From contig JAPLSB010000009.1 of NCBI GenBank assembly GCA_026398875.1, positions 1 to 64,000 of the forward strand: DNA of 64,000 nt. Direction: 5' to 3'. Position 1 is the stretch's first letter. Each line of letters begins with the position of its first letter. A program made the translations under genes and the position numbers. The stretch is from Gammaproteobacteria bacterium. Lineage in GTDB: Bacteria > Pseudomonadota > Gammaproteobacteria > Nevskiales > Nevskiaceae. Below the pieces are notes generated by a model. That model searched no databases and had not been told where the DNA came from. It saw only the letters and a program-made list of their open reading frames with translations. Positions 54,612 through 63,525 of the stretch are shown here, one piece after another.

Positions 54612-55615
54612 GCCGCCGGATTCGCGTTGCCGTGCTCGGCGCCGGTTCCTGGGGCACCACGGTGGCTTCGCTGGCGTCGCGCAACACGCAGACCAAGCTG
54701 TGGGCACGCGACAGCGCGACCGCCGACGAGATCAACCGCGAGCATCGCAACACACGCTACCTGCAGGATCTGCCGCTGTGCACGCGCCTGATCGCGACCG
54801 CCTCGCTGGCTGACGCGGTGCGCGACTGCGACGTGCTGGTCGTCGGCGTGCCGTCGCACAGCTTCCGCGACACGCTGCGCGCGGTGTCGCCGCTGCTGCG
54901 GCCGTGGGTGCCGGTGATCAGCCTTGCCAAGGGTCTGGAGCAGGGCAGCCACAACCGGATGACCGAGATCATCCAGCAGGAGCTGCCGGGCCATCCGGCC
55001 GGCCTGTTGGCCGGCCCGAACATCGCTCGCGAAGTGCTGCAGGGCTATGCCGCAGCGGCAGTGCTGGCGATGAGCGACGACAACGTCGCCAAGGCGCTGC
55101 AGCCGCTGTTCAGCAGCGCGGTGTTTCGTGTCTACACCAACCGCGACGTGATCGGCTGCGAGCTCGGCGGACCGCTGAAGAACGTGATCGCCATTTCCGC
55201 CGGCATGGCCGAAGGCCTGTCGGTCGGCGAGAACACGCGAGCGATGGTGATCACGCGCGGGCTGTCGGAAATCACCAGGCTCGGCGTGGCGCTTGGCGGC
55301 TGCGCAGAAACCTTTTCCGGCCTGACCGGGCTGGGCGATCTGCTGACCACCTGCATGAGTCCGCTGTCGCGCAACCGTCAGGTCGGCGTGCAGTTCGCGC
55401 AGGGCCGGACCACGGCCGAGATCGTCGCGTCGATGAACATGGTCGCCGAAGGTATCAAGACCTCCAGCGTGGTGATGGAACTCGCTGCCCAGCACGGGGT
55501 GGTGATGCCGATCGCTGCTGAGGTCGCGGCGGTGGTCAACGGCAAGCACGGCGCAGTGGAAGCGTTCCGTGGCCTGCGCAAGCTGGCTGCCGGGGCCGAG
55601 GGCAGCGCCGGTTGA
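54608..55615 (+). CDS. gpsA: NAD(P)-dependent glycerol-3-phosphate dehydrogenase
   Basis: A 335-residue dehydrogenase that makes sn-glycerol-3-phosphate from dihydroxyacetone phosphate. The Rossmann motif [16 protein letters not shown] is at residues 10-25, and the GpsA-typical segments [44 protein letters not shown] (catalytic lysine), [25 protein letters not shown] and SRNRQVG follow in order. It overlaps the HAD-PlsC gene (ATGA) and supplies the acceptor for PlsB, completing a dedicated glycerolipid operon. Confidence 0.95.
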   Translation: MSRRIRVAVLGAGSWGTTVASLASRNTQTKLWARDSATADEINREHRNTRYLQDLPLCTRLIATASLADAVRDCDVLVVGVPSHSFRDTLRAVSPLLRPWVPVISLAKGLEQGSHNRMTEIIQQELPGHPAGLLAGPNIAREVLQGYAAAAVLAMSDDNVAKALQPLFSSAVFRVYTNRDVIGCELGGPLKNVIAISAGMAEGLSVGENTRAMVITRGLSEITRLGVALGGCAETFSGLTGLGDLLTTCMSPLSRNRQVGVQFAQGRTTAEIVASMNMVAEGIKTSSVVMELAAQHGVVMPIAAEVAAVVNGKHGAVEAFRGLRKLAAGAEGSAG

Positions 55616-55640
55616 ATTGAAAAGCTGCTGAGCCGGACTT

Positions 55641-55847
55641 CAGAAGTTCAGCGCAAACATGCAAGGGGAACCGAAACGACGCAAAGAAAAGCGGAAGCTA
55701 AGGAAACAACAGAAGCGATCAGAAAGCCTTTGGCGGCACACAAGGCAAGAAAATCGCGGACAAGCTTGTTTTCAAAAATGGCTTTGCTTGCCTTTCTTCT
55801 GCCTTTCTCCTCTTTGCCGTTCTTTGCGCCTTTGCGTTGAACTTCTG
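55641..55847. repeat. intergenic inverted-repeat element E
   Basis: Outer arms CAGAAGTTCAGCGCAAA (55641-55657) and TTTGCGTTGAACTTCTG (55831-55847) pair with one mismatch, with further inner AAAGAAAAG/CTTTTCTTT-like stems. It is longer than elements A-D and lies in the 283-base gap between gpsA and the WS/DGAT gene. Confidence 0.75.
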
Positions 55848-55898
55848 ATGTTGCTTTTGACTTGATGTTCACACCGAATCACGAAGGACAGAACCGAC

Positions 55899-57395
55899 AT
55901 GAGCAAGGCGGAACCGAAGGACAGCGCGCTGCTCGACGAGCTGCGCCACTGGGGCGGCCCGGACGAGATGAGCGCCTTCGAATCGGTGATGTGGCTGGCC
56001 GAGGTCGACCCACGGCTGCGCTCGACGATCGTCTCGATCATGGTCTTCGACACGGCCCCGGAATGGGGCCGGCTGCAGGCGGAGTTTCGCTGGCTGGTCG
56101 CCGCGGTGCGGCGCTTCCGGCAGAAGGTCGTGGTGCCGAAAGGTGCCGGCAATCCGACCTGGGTCGAAGACCCGGCGTTCGACTTCGACTACCACGTCCG
56201 GCGTCAGCAGTTGCCGGTGCCAGGCAGCGAGCGGCAGATGTTCGATGCCGCCGGCATCATCGCGATGCAGCCGTTCGACCGGGCGCGTCCGCCGTGGGAA
56301 GCGACCTTGCTCGAAGGCCTTGATGGTGGCCGTGCCGCGCTGGTGCTGAAGATGCACCACGCGGCGACCGATGGCCTCGGCATTGTCCAGCTACTGCAGC
56401 GCATCTTCCATCGCGACCGGGACGGCCAGCCGCGGCCGGTGCCGGCGGTGTCGCGCAGCCGCAAGGCCGCGAGCGCGCGCAGCCTTGGCCTGAAGACGCT
56501 GCGGAGCCGGCTGATCGCGCTGCCGGCGGCCGCGCGTGACCTGGCAGGGGCGCTGGGCAGCACGGCATCTTCGTTGCTGAAGTATCCGGAGGACACGCGA
56601 CAGGCGCTGGCTTACCTGACGTCTGCCAAGCGCATGCTCGGCATCAAGCCGGTGCCCGGTTCCGGCATGTTCCGGCGGCGCAGCCTGTCGTGGCGCCTCG
56701 ATGGCATCGAACTGCCGCTGGCGGCCTTCAAGGCCGCGTCGAAGGCGGCCGACGCGTCGATCAACGACCTGTTCCTGGCCGGGCTGATCGGCGGCTTCCG
56801 CCTGTATCACGAGCGCCTCGGCGTCTCGATCAAGCAGATGCCGATCGGCTTTCCGATCAGCCTGCGCACCGCCGACGACGCGATGGGCGGCAACAAGTTC
56901 GCCGGCTCGCAGTACGCGGCACCAGTCGCCGAGCGTGATCCGATCGCCCGCATCCGCCACATCCAGCAGTTTGTTCGCGAGACGCGAGCCGAGCCGGCGC
57001 TGGACGTGATGATCCGGATGATGCCGGTGGTCACGCGGCTGCCGATCGGCGTGGTCACCAAGCTCACGGCCGATTTCACCACCGCGCAGGACGCGCAGAT
57101 CAGCAACGTGCCGGGCATTCCGTATCCGGTCTATTTCGCCGGTGCCGAGGTGCAGCAGTACTGGCCGTATGCGCCGGTGCCGGGCTGCGGAATGATGATC
57201 GCGATGCTGTCGCACAACGGTCGTTGCTGCGTCGGCATCAACAGCGACCGCGCCGCCGTCACCGAGCCCGAACTGCTGCTGGAAGCGTTTCGGGAGGGGC
57301 TCGATGAAGTGCTGGCGCTGGGCCGGCCGCCGGCCGCCGCCACGCAGGCATCATCGGCGCGCGGCAAGATTCCAGCGATGACTCAAGACCCGTGA
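55899..57395 (+). CDS. wax ester synthase/diacylglycerol acyltransferase (WS/DGAT)
   Basis: A 498-residue bifunctional acyltransferase. The catalytic HHxxxDG is at 153-159 (HHAATDG); other family markers are PPWEATLLEGL, ASINDLFLAGLIGG, FPISLRTADDAMGGNKFAG and the C-terminal SNVPGIPYPVYFAGA with GINSDRAAV. It esterifies diacylglycerol or a fatty alcohol with acyl-CoA to make storage triacylglycerol or wax esters at the membrane. With PlsB, HAD-PlsC and GpsA just upstream it forms an almost complete pathway from glycerol-3-phosphate. It is followed immediately by a monoacylglycerol-lipase-like gene. Confidence 0.92.
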   Translation: MSKAEPKDSALLDELRHWGGPDEMSAFESVMWLAEVDPRLRSTIVSIMVFDTAPEWGRLQAEFRWLVAAVRRFRQKVVVPKGAGNPTWVEDPAFDFDYHVRRQQLPVPGSERQMFDAAGIIAMQPFDRARPPWEATLLEGLDGGRAALVLKMHHAATDGLGIVQLLQRIFHRDRDGQPRPVPAVSRSRKAASARSLGLKTLRSRLIALPAAARDLAGALGSTASSLLKYPEDTRQALAYLTSAKRMLGIKPVPGSGMFRRRSLSWRLDGIELPLAAFKAASKAADASINDLFLAGLIGGFRLYHERLGVSIKQMPIGFPISLRTADDAMGGNKFAGSQYAAPVAERDPIARIRHIQQFVRETRAEPALDVMIRMMPVVTRLPIGVVTKLTADFTTAQDAQISNVPGIPYPVYFAGAEVQQYWPYAPVPGCGMMIAMLSHNGRCCVGINSDRAAVTEPELLLEAFREGLDEVLALGRPPAAATQASSARGKIPAMTQDP

Positions 57396-57418
57396 CAGCA
57401 GACGAGACCCGAGTTCCG

Positions 57419-58261
57419 ATGAAGCATAGCGATGGCAGTTTCGACGGCATCAGCAAGACCCGCATCTACTTCCAGACCTGGGTACCGAGTGGTGCGCCGA
57501 AGGCCACCGTGGTGATCGCCCACGGCCTTGGCGAGCACGGCGGACGCTACGCCGAGGTGGCGGCACAGCTGGTCGGGCTGGGCTGCGTGGTGCATGCCAT
57601 CGATCACCGCGGCCACGGCCGCTCCGGCGGTGCGCGAGTCCTGGTCGACAAGTTCGCCAATGCCGTCGCCGATATGGACACGCTGATCGACCGCGCCAAG
57701 CGCCAGCAGCCGATGCGGCCGCTATTCCTGCTCGGCCACAGCATGGGCGGCGCGCTGTCGCTGAGCTATGCGATCAAGCACGGCAAGAAGCTCGACGGCC
57801 TGATCCTGTCCGGCCCGGCGGTGGCGCTCGATGGCGCGCCGCCGCTGCTCGCCGTGATCGCCAAGCTGCTGGCGTCGTTCGTGCCGAAGCTCGGCATGTT
57901 CCAGGTCGAGCCTCGCCTGGTCAGCCGCGATCCTGCCGAGGTCGCCAAGTACGCCGGCGACCCGCTCAATGCCCACGGCAAGATTCCGGTGCGGACGCTG
58001 GCCGAGATCATCCGCTTCGTCGAGATCGTGCCGGCGCTGCTGCCGGCGATCCGCGTGCCGACCTTGGTGCTGCACGGCAGCGACGACAAGCTGGCCGGCG
58101 TCGCCGGCAGCCGGATGATCCACGAGCGCATCTCGTCGAGCGACAAGACGCTGAAGGTCTATGACGGGCTTTACCACGAGATCTTCAACGAACTGCCGGC
58201 CGACCGGGCGCGGGTGTTCAAGGACCTGACCGACTGGTTGCAGCCGCGTCTGGCGGCCTGA
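57419..58261 (+). CDS. monoacylglycerol-lipase-like serine hydrolase
   Basis: A 280-residue alpha/beta-hydrolase of the Hydrolase_4/monoglyceride lipase type: VVIAHGLGEHGGRYAEVA, DHRGHGRSGG, nucleophile in LLGHSMGGALSLSYA, acid in LHGSDDKLAG and histidine in YHEIFNE. It would release glycerol and fatty acid from monoacylglycerol, acting on the stored lipid. I chose ATG 57419; a GTG at 57392 that overlaps the WS/DGAT stop as GTGA would add nine residues and would give translational coupling. Confidence 0.85.
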   Translation: MKHSDGSFDGISKTRIYFQTWVPSGAPKATVVIAHGLGEHGGRYAEVAAQLVGLGCVVHAIDHRGHGRSGGARVLVDKFANAVADMDTLIDRAKRQQPMRPLFLLGHSMGGALSLSYAIKHGKKLDGLILSGPAVALDGAPPLLAVIAKLLASFVPKLGMFQVEPRLVSRDPAEVAKYAGDPLNAHGKIPVRTLAEIIRFVEIVPALLPAIRVPTLVLHGSDDKLAGVAGSRMIHERISSSDKTLKVYDGLYHEIFNELPADRARVFKDLTDWLQPRLAA

Positions 58262-58274
58262 GCAGACGCTGCCT

Positions 58275-58391
58275 CACGCAAAGACGCGTAAACGCAAAAG
58301 ACGCCGGCGACGGCACAGCCGCACTGAAAAGTCCGATTGACCGCGGCCGCGCGTCTCGCGTCTTCGGACAGGCCTCTGGCGTCTTTGCGTG
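58275..58391. repeat. intergenic inverted-repeat element F
   Basis: Arms CACGCAAAGACGC (58275-58287) and GCGTCTTTGCGTG (58379-58391) are perfect complements around an irregular inner region. It lies between convergent genes 57419-58261 and 58415-59335 and may terminate both. Confidence 0.75.
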
Positions 58392-58414
58392 CGGCCGACG
58401 TTCGCGGCTGCTGT

Positions 58415-59335
58415 TCAGCGCAGCGCCCGATACCGCGCCGGCGTGCAGCCGACGACCTTGCGGAAGCTGGCCGTGAAGTGCGACTGGCTGCACCAGCCGG
58501 TTTCCTGCGCCACGAAGGCGAGATCGAGATCGGTCTCGGCGAGCAGCTTTCTGGCCACTTCGATCCGCCGCAGGTTGATGGCCTGATGCGCCGACATGCC
58601 GGTGGCCTGCCGGAAGCTGCGCGTGAACGTGGCGCGGCCGAGGCCGGTGCAGCGCGCCAGCTCGTCAAGATTCAGGGCGCGGCCGAGCTGCGCGTCGATC
58701 AGCGCGAACAGCTCGCGCAGGCTGATCCGACCGATGCGCGCCTCCGGTGTCGCCGTCGACAGCACGCCGCCACCGCCGTCATCGGGCGACTGCCGCCACT
58801 GCGCGAGATGGCAAAGCATCGCGTCGACCACTTTCACGACATAGTCCGAGCGCACCCGCTGGCCCGAGCGGGCGGTGCGCAGCAGCGCTTCCATGCTGGC
58901 GCTGACGTACGGATCGCGGAATGCGAAGCGCGGCAGCCACGGCACGTTCGCTGACGCGTGCAGCGGCATCGACAGCTGCGCCGCCAGCGCAAGCGGCACA
59001 TGCAACGACACCAGGCTGATGCTGCCTTCGGTGCGGAAAGCAGCGCTGCGGCCGGGTGGCAGCACGGTGACCAGACCCGGCATCGAGCAGCTGCGGCTCA
59101 GGCCCTGATCGGTGACGGCACGCACGCGGCGCGAGCCGCCAAGATGCAGCGCAATGATCAGTTCATCGGATTCGGGCAGTTCGAAGCCGTCCATGCGCGG
59201 CGTCTTCCAGCCATAAAGACCGACATTGCCGGCCGCGTGCTCGGTGGCCGGTGCGGTTTCCTCGACGATTTCCGGCGGCACGCGAAACGCCGACGAGAAC
59301 GCCGCTGCCGATCGCAATCTGAATTCGTCTGTCAT
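58415..59335 (-). CDS. AraC-family transcriptional regulator
   Basis: A 306-residue protein with an N-terminal sensing domain of the AraC-binding-like type and two C-terminal helix-turn-helix motifs (LNLDELARCTGLGRATFTRS and LDLAFVAQETGWCSQSHFTA, then FRKVVGCTPARYR). It is divergent from the membrane-protein/NorEF-like operon at 59480 and likely controls it. I chose ATG 59335 with GGAG upstream; the frame is open to 59413. The inducer is unknown. Confidence 0.88.
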   Translation of the reverse strand: MTDEFRLRSAAAFSSAFRVPPEIVEETAPATEHAAGNVGLYGWKTPRMDGFELPESDELIIALHLGGSRRVRAVTDQGLSRSCSMPGLVTVLPPGRSAAFRTEGSISLVSLHVPLALAAQLSMPLHASANVPWLPRFAFRDPYVSASMEALLRTARSGQRVRSDYVVKVVDAMLCHLAQWRQSPDDGGGGVLSTATPEARIGRISLRELFALIDAQLGRALNLDELARCTGLGRATFTRSFRQATGMSAHQAINLRRIEVARKLLAETDLDLAFVAQETGWCSQSHFTASFRKVVGCTPARYRALR

Positions 59336-59479
59336 CGGCCCGCGCTCCATCCGTCTGACACCAGCCGATTCTGACATGCGGTGCAGCCGATTCTGGTAGA
59401 TCGCCACCGGCATACGGGAACAATCACGGGACGAAAACCGCTGCCATCGTGAGCAGCCGACCTGTGGAGGAGCGAGGCA

Positions 59480-60253
59480 ATGTCAACGAGTCCCAACCCG
59501 ACCGATTACAGCACCTGGAAACTGCTGGCCTGGACCGGCCCGGTGTTCTTCATCGGCTTCTTCGTGATGTGGGGTCTGATGGCCGACAACTTCCCGCCGA
59601 TGGCGGCATCGACCACCGCGCAGGACATGTGGCAGCACTACAAGGATCTGCAGACCGAAATCATGGTCGGCATGTCGGTGTGCATGGTGCTTGGCTCCTG
59701 CTACATGACCTTCGGTGCTGCAGTGTCGCGCGTGATGCGCCGCATCGAAGGCCAGGAAGGGATGCTGGCCAATGTCGAGATGATGGGCGCAACGATCACC
59801 TACTGCCCGATCGTCGTCGCCTGCGGCATCTGGCTGACCTGTGCGATGCAGATCGACCGGCTGTCGCCGGACATGGTGCAGACCATGTACTACCTCGCGT
59901 GGATGATCATCGACCTCGCGTACATGGTCACCAGCTGGCAGATCATCGCGGCGGCGGTGGTGTTCCTGCGCGACAAGCGCGAGAAGAAGCTGGTGCCGGC
60001 CTGGGTCAGCTGGTGGGGCTTCGTCACCGTGGCCTCGTTCTTCCCGGTCAGCCTGATTCCGTTCTTCAAGACCGGCCCGTTCGCGTTCCACGGCATGTTC
60101 AACTTCTGGATCGCGTTCCCGACCTGGTACGTCTGGATTGTTTCGATGTCGATCTTCATCATCAAGGCCGTCAGCCGGATCGAGATCGAAGATGGCGCTG
60201 CTCAGCCGAAGGAAGTCGCCGTGCGCGGCCCGCGACCGGTCGCTACGCACTGA
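59480..60253 (+). CDS. six-helix membrane protein, paralogue of 20992-21744
   Basis: A 257-residue integral membrane protein with six predicted helices (LLAWTGPVFFIGFFVMWGL, MVGMSVCMVLGSCYMTFGA and others) and the shared KTGPFAFHGMFNFWI block. A GGAGGAG ribosome site precedes ATG 59480. It opens a three-gene operon with NorE-like and NorF-like proteins, and two of these are cytochrome-oxidase-type subunits. I recognise no named family. The recurrence with catabolic genes at 20992 suggests a membrane partner for an oxygenase or oxidase, but that is inference. Confidence 0.72.
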   Translation: MSTSPNPTDYSTWKLLAWTGPVFFIGFFVMWGLMADNFPPMAASTTAQDMWQHYKDLQTEIMVGMSVCMVLGSCYMTFGAAVSRVMRRIEGQEGMLANVEMMGATITYCPIVVACGIWLTCAMQIDRLSPDMVQTMYYLAWMIIDLAYMVTSWQIIAAAVVFLRDKREKKLVPAWVSWWGFVTVASFFPVSLIPFFKTGPFAFHGMFNFWIAFPTWYVWIVSMSIFIIKAVSRIEIEDGAAQPKEVAVRGPRPVATH

Positions 60254-60268
60254 TCTGCTGAGCGCTCG

Positions 60269-60856
60269 ATGATGGCTGCCGTTCGCGGCGGCAACGATGC
60301 AGCCCGACGCCTTCCCGGAGTGGAAGGCGTCTGGGTTTTCGTCGCGGCCGACATGGTTTTTTTCGCGCTGCTGTTCGTGTCGTTCATGCTCGGACGGCAG
60401 GATGCCGCTGCCGTGTTCGAGGCATCGCGCCAGACGCTGGATGTGAACTTCGGCGGCATCAACACGCTGATCCTGCTGACCAGTTCGTGGTGCGTGGTGC
60501 TGGCGGTGGAAGCGGTCAAGCGCAACGCGCTGGACCGCGTGCCGCAGTTCATTGCTGGTGCGTTCGTGCTTGGCGTAGCGTTCATGGTGTCGAAGGCGCT
60601 GGAGTACGGCGCCAAGATCAAGGCCGGCATCACGATGCTGAGCAATGATTTCTACATGTACTACTTCACGCTGACCGGCATCCACCTGCTGCACGTGTTC
60701 GCCGGCAACATCCTGCTGATCGTGCTGTGGAACAAGGCGCGGGCGCGGCAGTTCAGCAAGGACCACTGCGTGGTGCTGGAATGCGGTGCGACCTACTGGC
60801 ACATGGTCGATCTGCTGTGGATCCTGTTGTTCCCGCTGCTGTACCTGCTGCGCTGA
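60269..60856 (+). CDS. NorE-like cytochrome c oxidase subunit III homologue
   Basis: A 195-residue five-helix protein of the heme-copper oxidase subunit III family, short form like NorE: GVWVFVAADMVFFALLFVSF at the N-terminus, NFGGINTLILLTSSWCVVLA, YFTLTGIHLLHVFAGNILL and CGATYWHMVDLLWILLFPL. The H-x4-H pattern and WHMVDLLW end are typical. Subunit III does not carry metal; it supports subunit I. No subunit I or II is in the window, so its partner is elsewhere or it works in a different complex. Confidence 0.85.
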   Translation: MMAAVRGGNDAARRLPGVEGVWVFVAADMVFFALLFVSFMLGRQDAAAVFEASRQTLDVNFGGINTLILLTSSWCVVLAVEAVKRNALDRVPQFIAGAFVLGVAFMVSKALEYGAKIKAGITMLSNDFYMYYFTLTGIHLLHVFAGNILLIVLWNKARARQFSKDHCVVLECGATYWHMVDLLWILLFPLLYLLR

Positions 60857-60864
60857 GCGCCGAC

Positions 60865-61140
60865 ATGCTGCGTCACGCCACGACGATGGTCTGGATGTTC
60901 CTGATGCTCGCGACGATCGCCACCACCTGGTGGCTGTCGAAGGACGGCTTCGCGCCGCAGGTCGGCACCGTGGCGATCTTCGCGATTGCCGCACTCAAGG
61001 TGCGGCTGGTGCTGCTGCACTTCATGGAACTGAGGTCCGCGCCGCTGCCGTGGCGGCTGGTCTTCGAAGCCTGGGTGCTGCTGGCGACGGCGGCGATCGT
61101 CGGCATCTATCTGTCGACACCGCCGGTGACCGCCGCCTGA
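60865..61140 (+). CDS. NorF-like/cytochrome oxidase subunit IV homologue
   Basis: A 91-residue protein with three short hydrophobic helices (TTMVWMFLMLATIATTWWL, VGTVAIFAIAALKVRLVLL, LVFEAWVLLATAAIVGIYL) and the KVRLVLLHFMELR motif of the prokaryotic subunit IV/NorF family. It starts nine bases after the NorE-like gene. In denitrifiers NorE and NorF assist nitric oxide reductase; here no norCB genes are present, so the role is open. It is convergent with the molybdopterin oxidoreductase. Confidence 0.82.
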   Translation: MLRHATTMVWMFLMLATIATTWWLSKDGFAPQVGTVAIFAIAALKVRLVLLHFMELRSAPLPWRLVFEAWVLLATAAIVGIYLSTPPVTAA

Positions 61141-61162
61141 AGTGCAGTCTGAGCCGTAAGCC

Positions 61163-63370
61163 TCAGCTCGCCGCCGCCAGTGCCACGCTGCGCCGGGTCA
61201 CGCGGACCCGCAGGCCATTGAGCACGGCGTTGCCGGACGGCACGTCGATCTCGGCTGCGGTATTGGCGGTCAGATCGTTGTAGCGGCCGCCGCCGATTGC
61301 CACCGCGCGGCGCCAGCCGCCGCCATGGCCCCAGTTGTGCGGCAGTGCCACGGTGCCGCGCATGACTTCGTCGCTGATGGTGACCGGCACCGTGATCTCG
61401 CCCCACGGCGAAGTGATCGCGGCATCGTCGCCATCGTGCAGCGCCAGCGGCCGGGCATCGTCCGGATGAATGCGCAGATGCGGCCGGCGATCACCAGTGG
61501 TCAGCTTCGGCACGTTGTGCAGCCAGCTGTTCTGCGAGCGCAGTTCGCGCATCGAGATCAACCGCAACGGCCAGAGTTTTGCCTGGGCCGGGTCGTCGGC
61601 CGATGGTCGGGCGATCAGCCGCGCCATCTCGCTGGCCATCAGCGGCTGCGCCAATGGAATCAGGCCGCCCGGGTGATGCACGCGCTTGCGGCTGACGCCG
61701 ACCGGCGGCTCGGCGGATAGCGTGACGCCACTGGTCTGCTGGAACAGCTTCCGACGACTGATGCCGGGCTTCAGCCCGAACCAGTCGCCGGCCGGGCCGA
61801 GGCGCATGAACAGGTCGACGGCCGTTGCCGGTGACAGACGGATGCCGAGCTTGCCGAGCCACTGCGCGGCCTTCGACGGTGACGGCACCAGGCCGATCCG
61901 CTTGCAGATCGCATCGATGATCCACCAGTCGTCGCGCGCGTCGCCGCGCGCTGCCACGCTGGCTGGCGTCCACTGCGCATACGGCACGCTGGCGTGCATC
62001 TGGCTGAATACCGGCATGCCGTCGCGCTCCAGCCACAAGGTTGGCGGCAGGATGTAGTGCGCGTGCTGGCTGGTTTCGGTGATGTACGGATCGAGCGAGA
62101 TCAGCAGTTCCAGTTCGTCCAGCGCGGCACCGACCTCGCCGGACGCGCAGGACGTTGTCGCGATGTTGCCGGAGGCGATCAGCAACGCCCGCAGCTGGCC
62201 CTTGCCCGGCGTACGGATTTCGCGCGGCAGCGTTGCGAGTGGCGAGGTGCCCATCACTTCGGGGATGCCGTCGACGCGCGTGCGCCAGCGGTCGTAGCCG
62301 TTGATCTTGAACAGCCGCGTGAAGCCTTCGGTATCGAGCATCGGCTGGCCGAAGACCATGCCGCCACGCCGGTCGAGATTGCCGGTTGCGATGTTCAGGA
62401 CGTTGATCAGGTAGTTGGTCAAGGTCGAGAACGGCCCCAGCGACGCGCCGCAGCGGCCATACAGCGCGGCGGCCGGTGACTGCGCGAACGCGCGCGCCAG
62501 CGCCTGCACGTCGGCCCAGGCGATCCCGGTTTCGGCGGCCACCCGCTCGCCGGTCACGGCCGCCAGCAGCGCCGGCAGGCCTTCCGCGCCACGCGTCTGC
62601 CGGGCCAGCGCATCGCCATCGGTCAGGCCTTCGTCGACGATGGTTTTCAGCATGCCGGCCAGCAGCCACGGGTCGCCGTCCGGGCGCATCGGCTGCCATT
62701 CGAACTGGGCCGCCGTCTCGGAGCGGCGCGGGTCGATCACCACGACGCGCCCGCCGCGCTCGACGATCGCTGCCATCTGCTCCTTGACCCGGCCGGCGGT
62801 CATCATGCTGCCGTGGGTCACCACCGGGTTGGCGCCGAGCACGATCAGGAACTGCGTGTGGGCGATGTCCGGAAACGGCGTCACCAGGTTGTGGCCGTAC
62901 AGCAGTTCGCCGACCACCCAGTAGTTGTTGATGTCGACCGACGATGCCGTGTACAGGTGCCGGGTCTTTAGCGCTGCGGCCATGCCGAGCAGCCACATGA
63001 AGGCACCGTAATTCCAGCCGTTCGGGTTGCCAAGGTGGACGCCGATCGACTCGCGGCCATGGCGCCGGATCAGATCGCGCAGGCGGGCGCCGATGTCGTC
63101 GAGCGCGCTGTCCCAGCTGACTGGCTCGAAGCGGCCATCGGGCTGGCGCTGCAGCGGCTGCAGCACGCGGTCGGGATCGTCGCGCACCGCGCCGAAGGCC
63201 GCGCCCTTCGGGCACAGGAAGCCTTTCGAGTTCGGATGGTCGACATCGCCACGGATCTTCAGCACTTCGTCACCTTGCACGGTGACCACGACGCCGCAGG
63301 CCGCTTCGCAGATGCCGCAGAAGGTTTTCCGTTCGACCGTGCCGGCCGTGCCGCTGCCGTGTTCGTTCAT
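61163..63370 (-). CDS. molybdopterin oxidoreductase (DMSO reductase superfamily)
   Basis: A 735-residue cytoplasmic-type enzyme with an N-terminal [4Fe-4S] site C18xxC21xxxC25...C53 (FCGICEAACG, FLCPKGAAFG), bis-MGD binding regions (VLGANPVVTHGSM, IDPRRSETA, ASGNIATTSC) and the C-terminal molydopterin-dinucleotide binding domain (RELRSQNSWLHNVPKL to the end). No twin-arginine signal is visible. The metal ligand position near YTASSVDINNYW does not show the cysteine of nitrate reductases. GAGGAG precedes ATG 63370. The substrate is unknown; formate-type or hydroxylase-like relatives fit the length. Confidence 0.85.
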   Translation of the reverse strand: MNEHGSGTAGTVERKTFCGICEAACGVVVTVQGDEVLKIRGDVDHPNSKGFLCPKGAAFGAVRDDPDRVLQPLQRQPDGRFEPVSWDSALDDIGARLRDLIRRHGRESIGVHLGNPNGWNYGAFMWLLGMAAALKTRHLYTASSVDINNYWVVGELLYGHNLVTPFPDIAHTQFLIVLGANPVVTHGSMMTAGRVKEQMAAIVERGGRVVVIDPRRSETAAQFEWQPMRPDGDPWLLAGMLKTIVDEGLTDGDALARQTRGAEGLPALLAAVTGERVAAETGIAWADVQALARAFAQSPAAALYGRCGASLGPFSTLTNYLINVLNIATGNLDRRGGMVFGQPMLDTEGFTRLFKINGYDRWRTRVDGIPEVMGTSPLATLPREIRTPGKGQLRALLIASGNIATTSCASGEVGAALDELELLISLDPYITETSQHAHYILPPTLWLERDGMPVFSQMHASVPYAQWTPASVAARGDARDDWWIIDAICKRIGLVPSPSKAAQWLGKLGIRLSPATAVDLFMRLGPAGDWFGLKPGISRRKLFQQTSGVTLSAEPPVGVSRKRVHHPGGLIPLAQPLMASEMARLIARPSADDPAQAKLWPLRLISMRELRSQNSWLHNVPKLTTGDRRPHLRIHPDDARPLALHDGDDAAITSPWGEITVPVTISDEVMRGTVALPHNWGHGGGWRRAVAIGGGRYNDLTANTAAEIDVPSGNAVLNGLRVRVTRRSVALAAAS

Positions 63371-63470
63371 GCGCGCGCTCCTCGATGATGGTGCCCGCCC
63401 GTTATCGTCGTTACTGCCTCGGGTCGTGGCGATTCGCGGCTGTTGCCGCAATCAGGACTCTACAAGCGAA

Positions 63471-63504
63471 GAAGCCGCCCGGCACGTGGGTGCGAGGCGG
63501 CTTC
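63471..63504 (-). terminator. weak terminator-like hairpin
   Basis: Nine-base arms gaagccgcc and ggcggcttc with a 16-base loop lie 21 bases past the SDR stop on the minus strand. The U-rich tail is poor, so the call is tentative. Confidence 0.45.
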
Positions 63505-63525
63505 GGATGTTGCGTGCGTCAGCGA

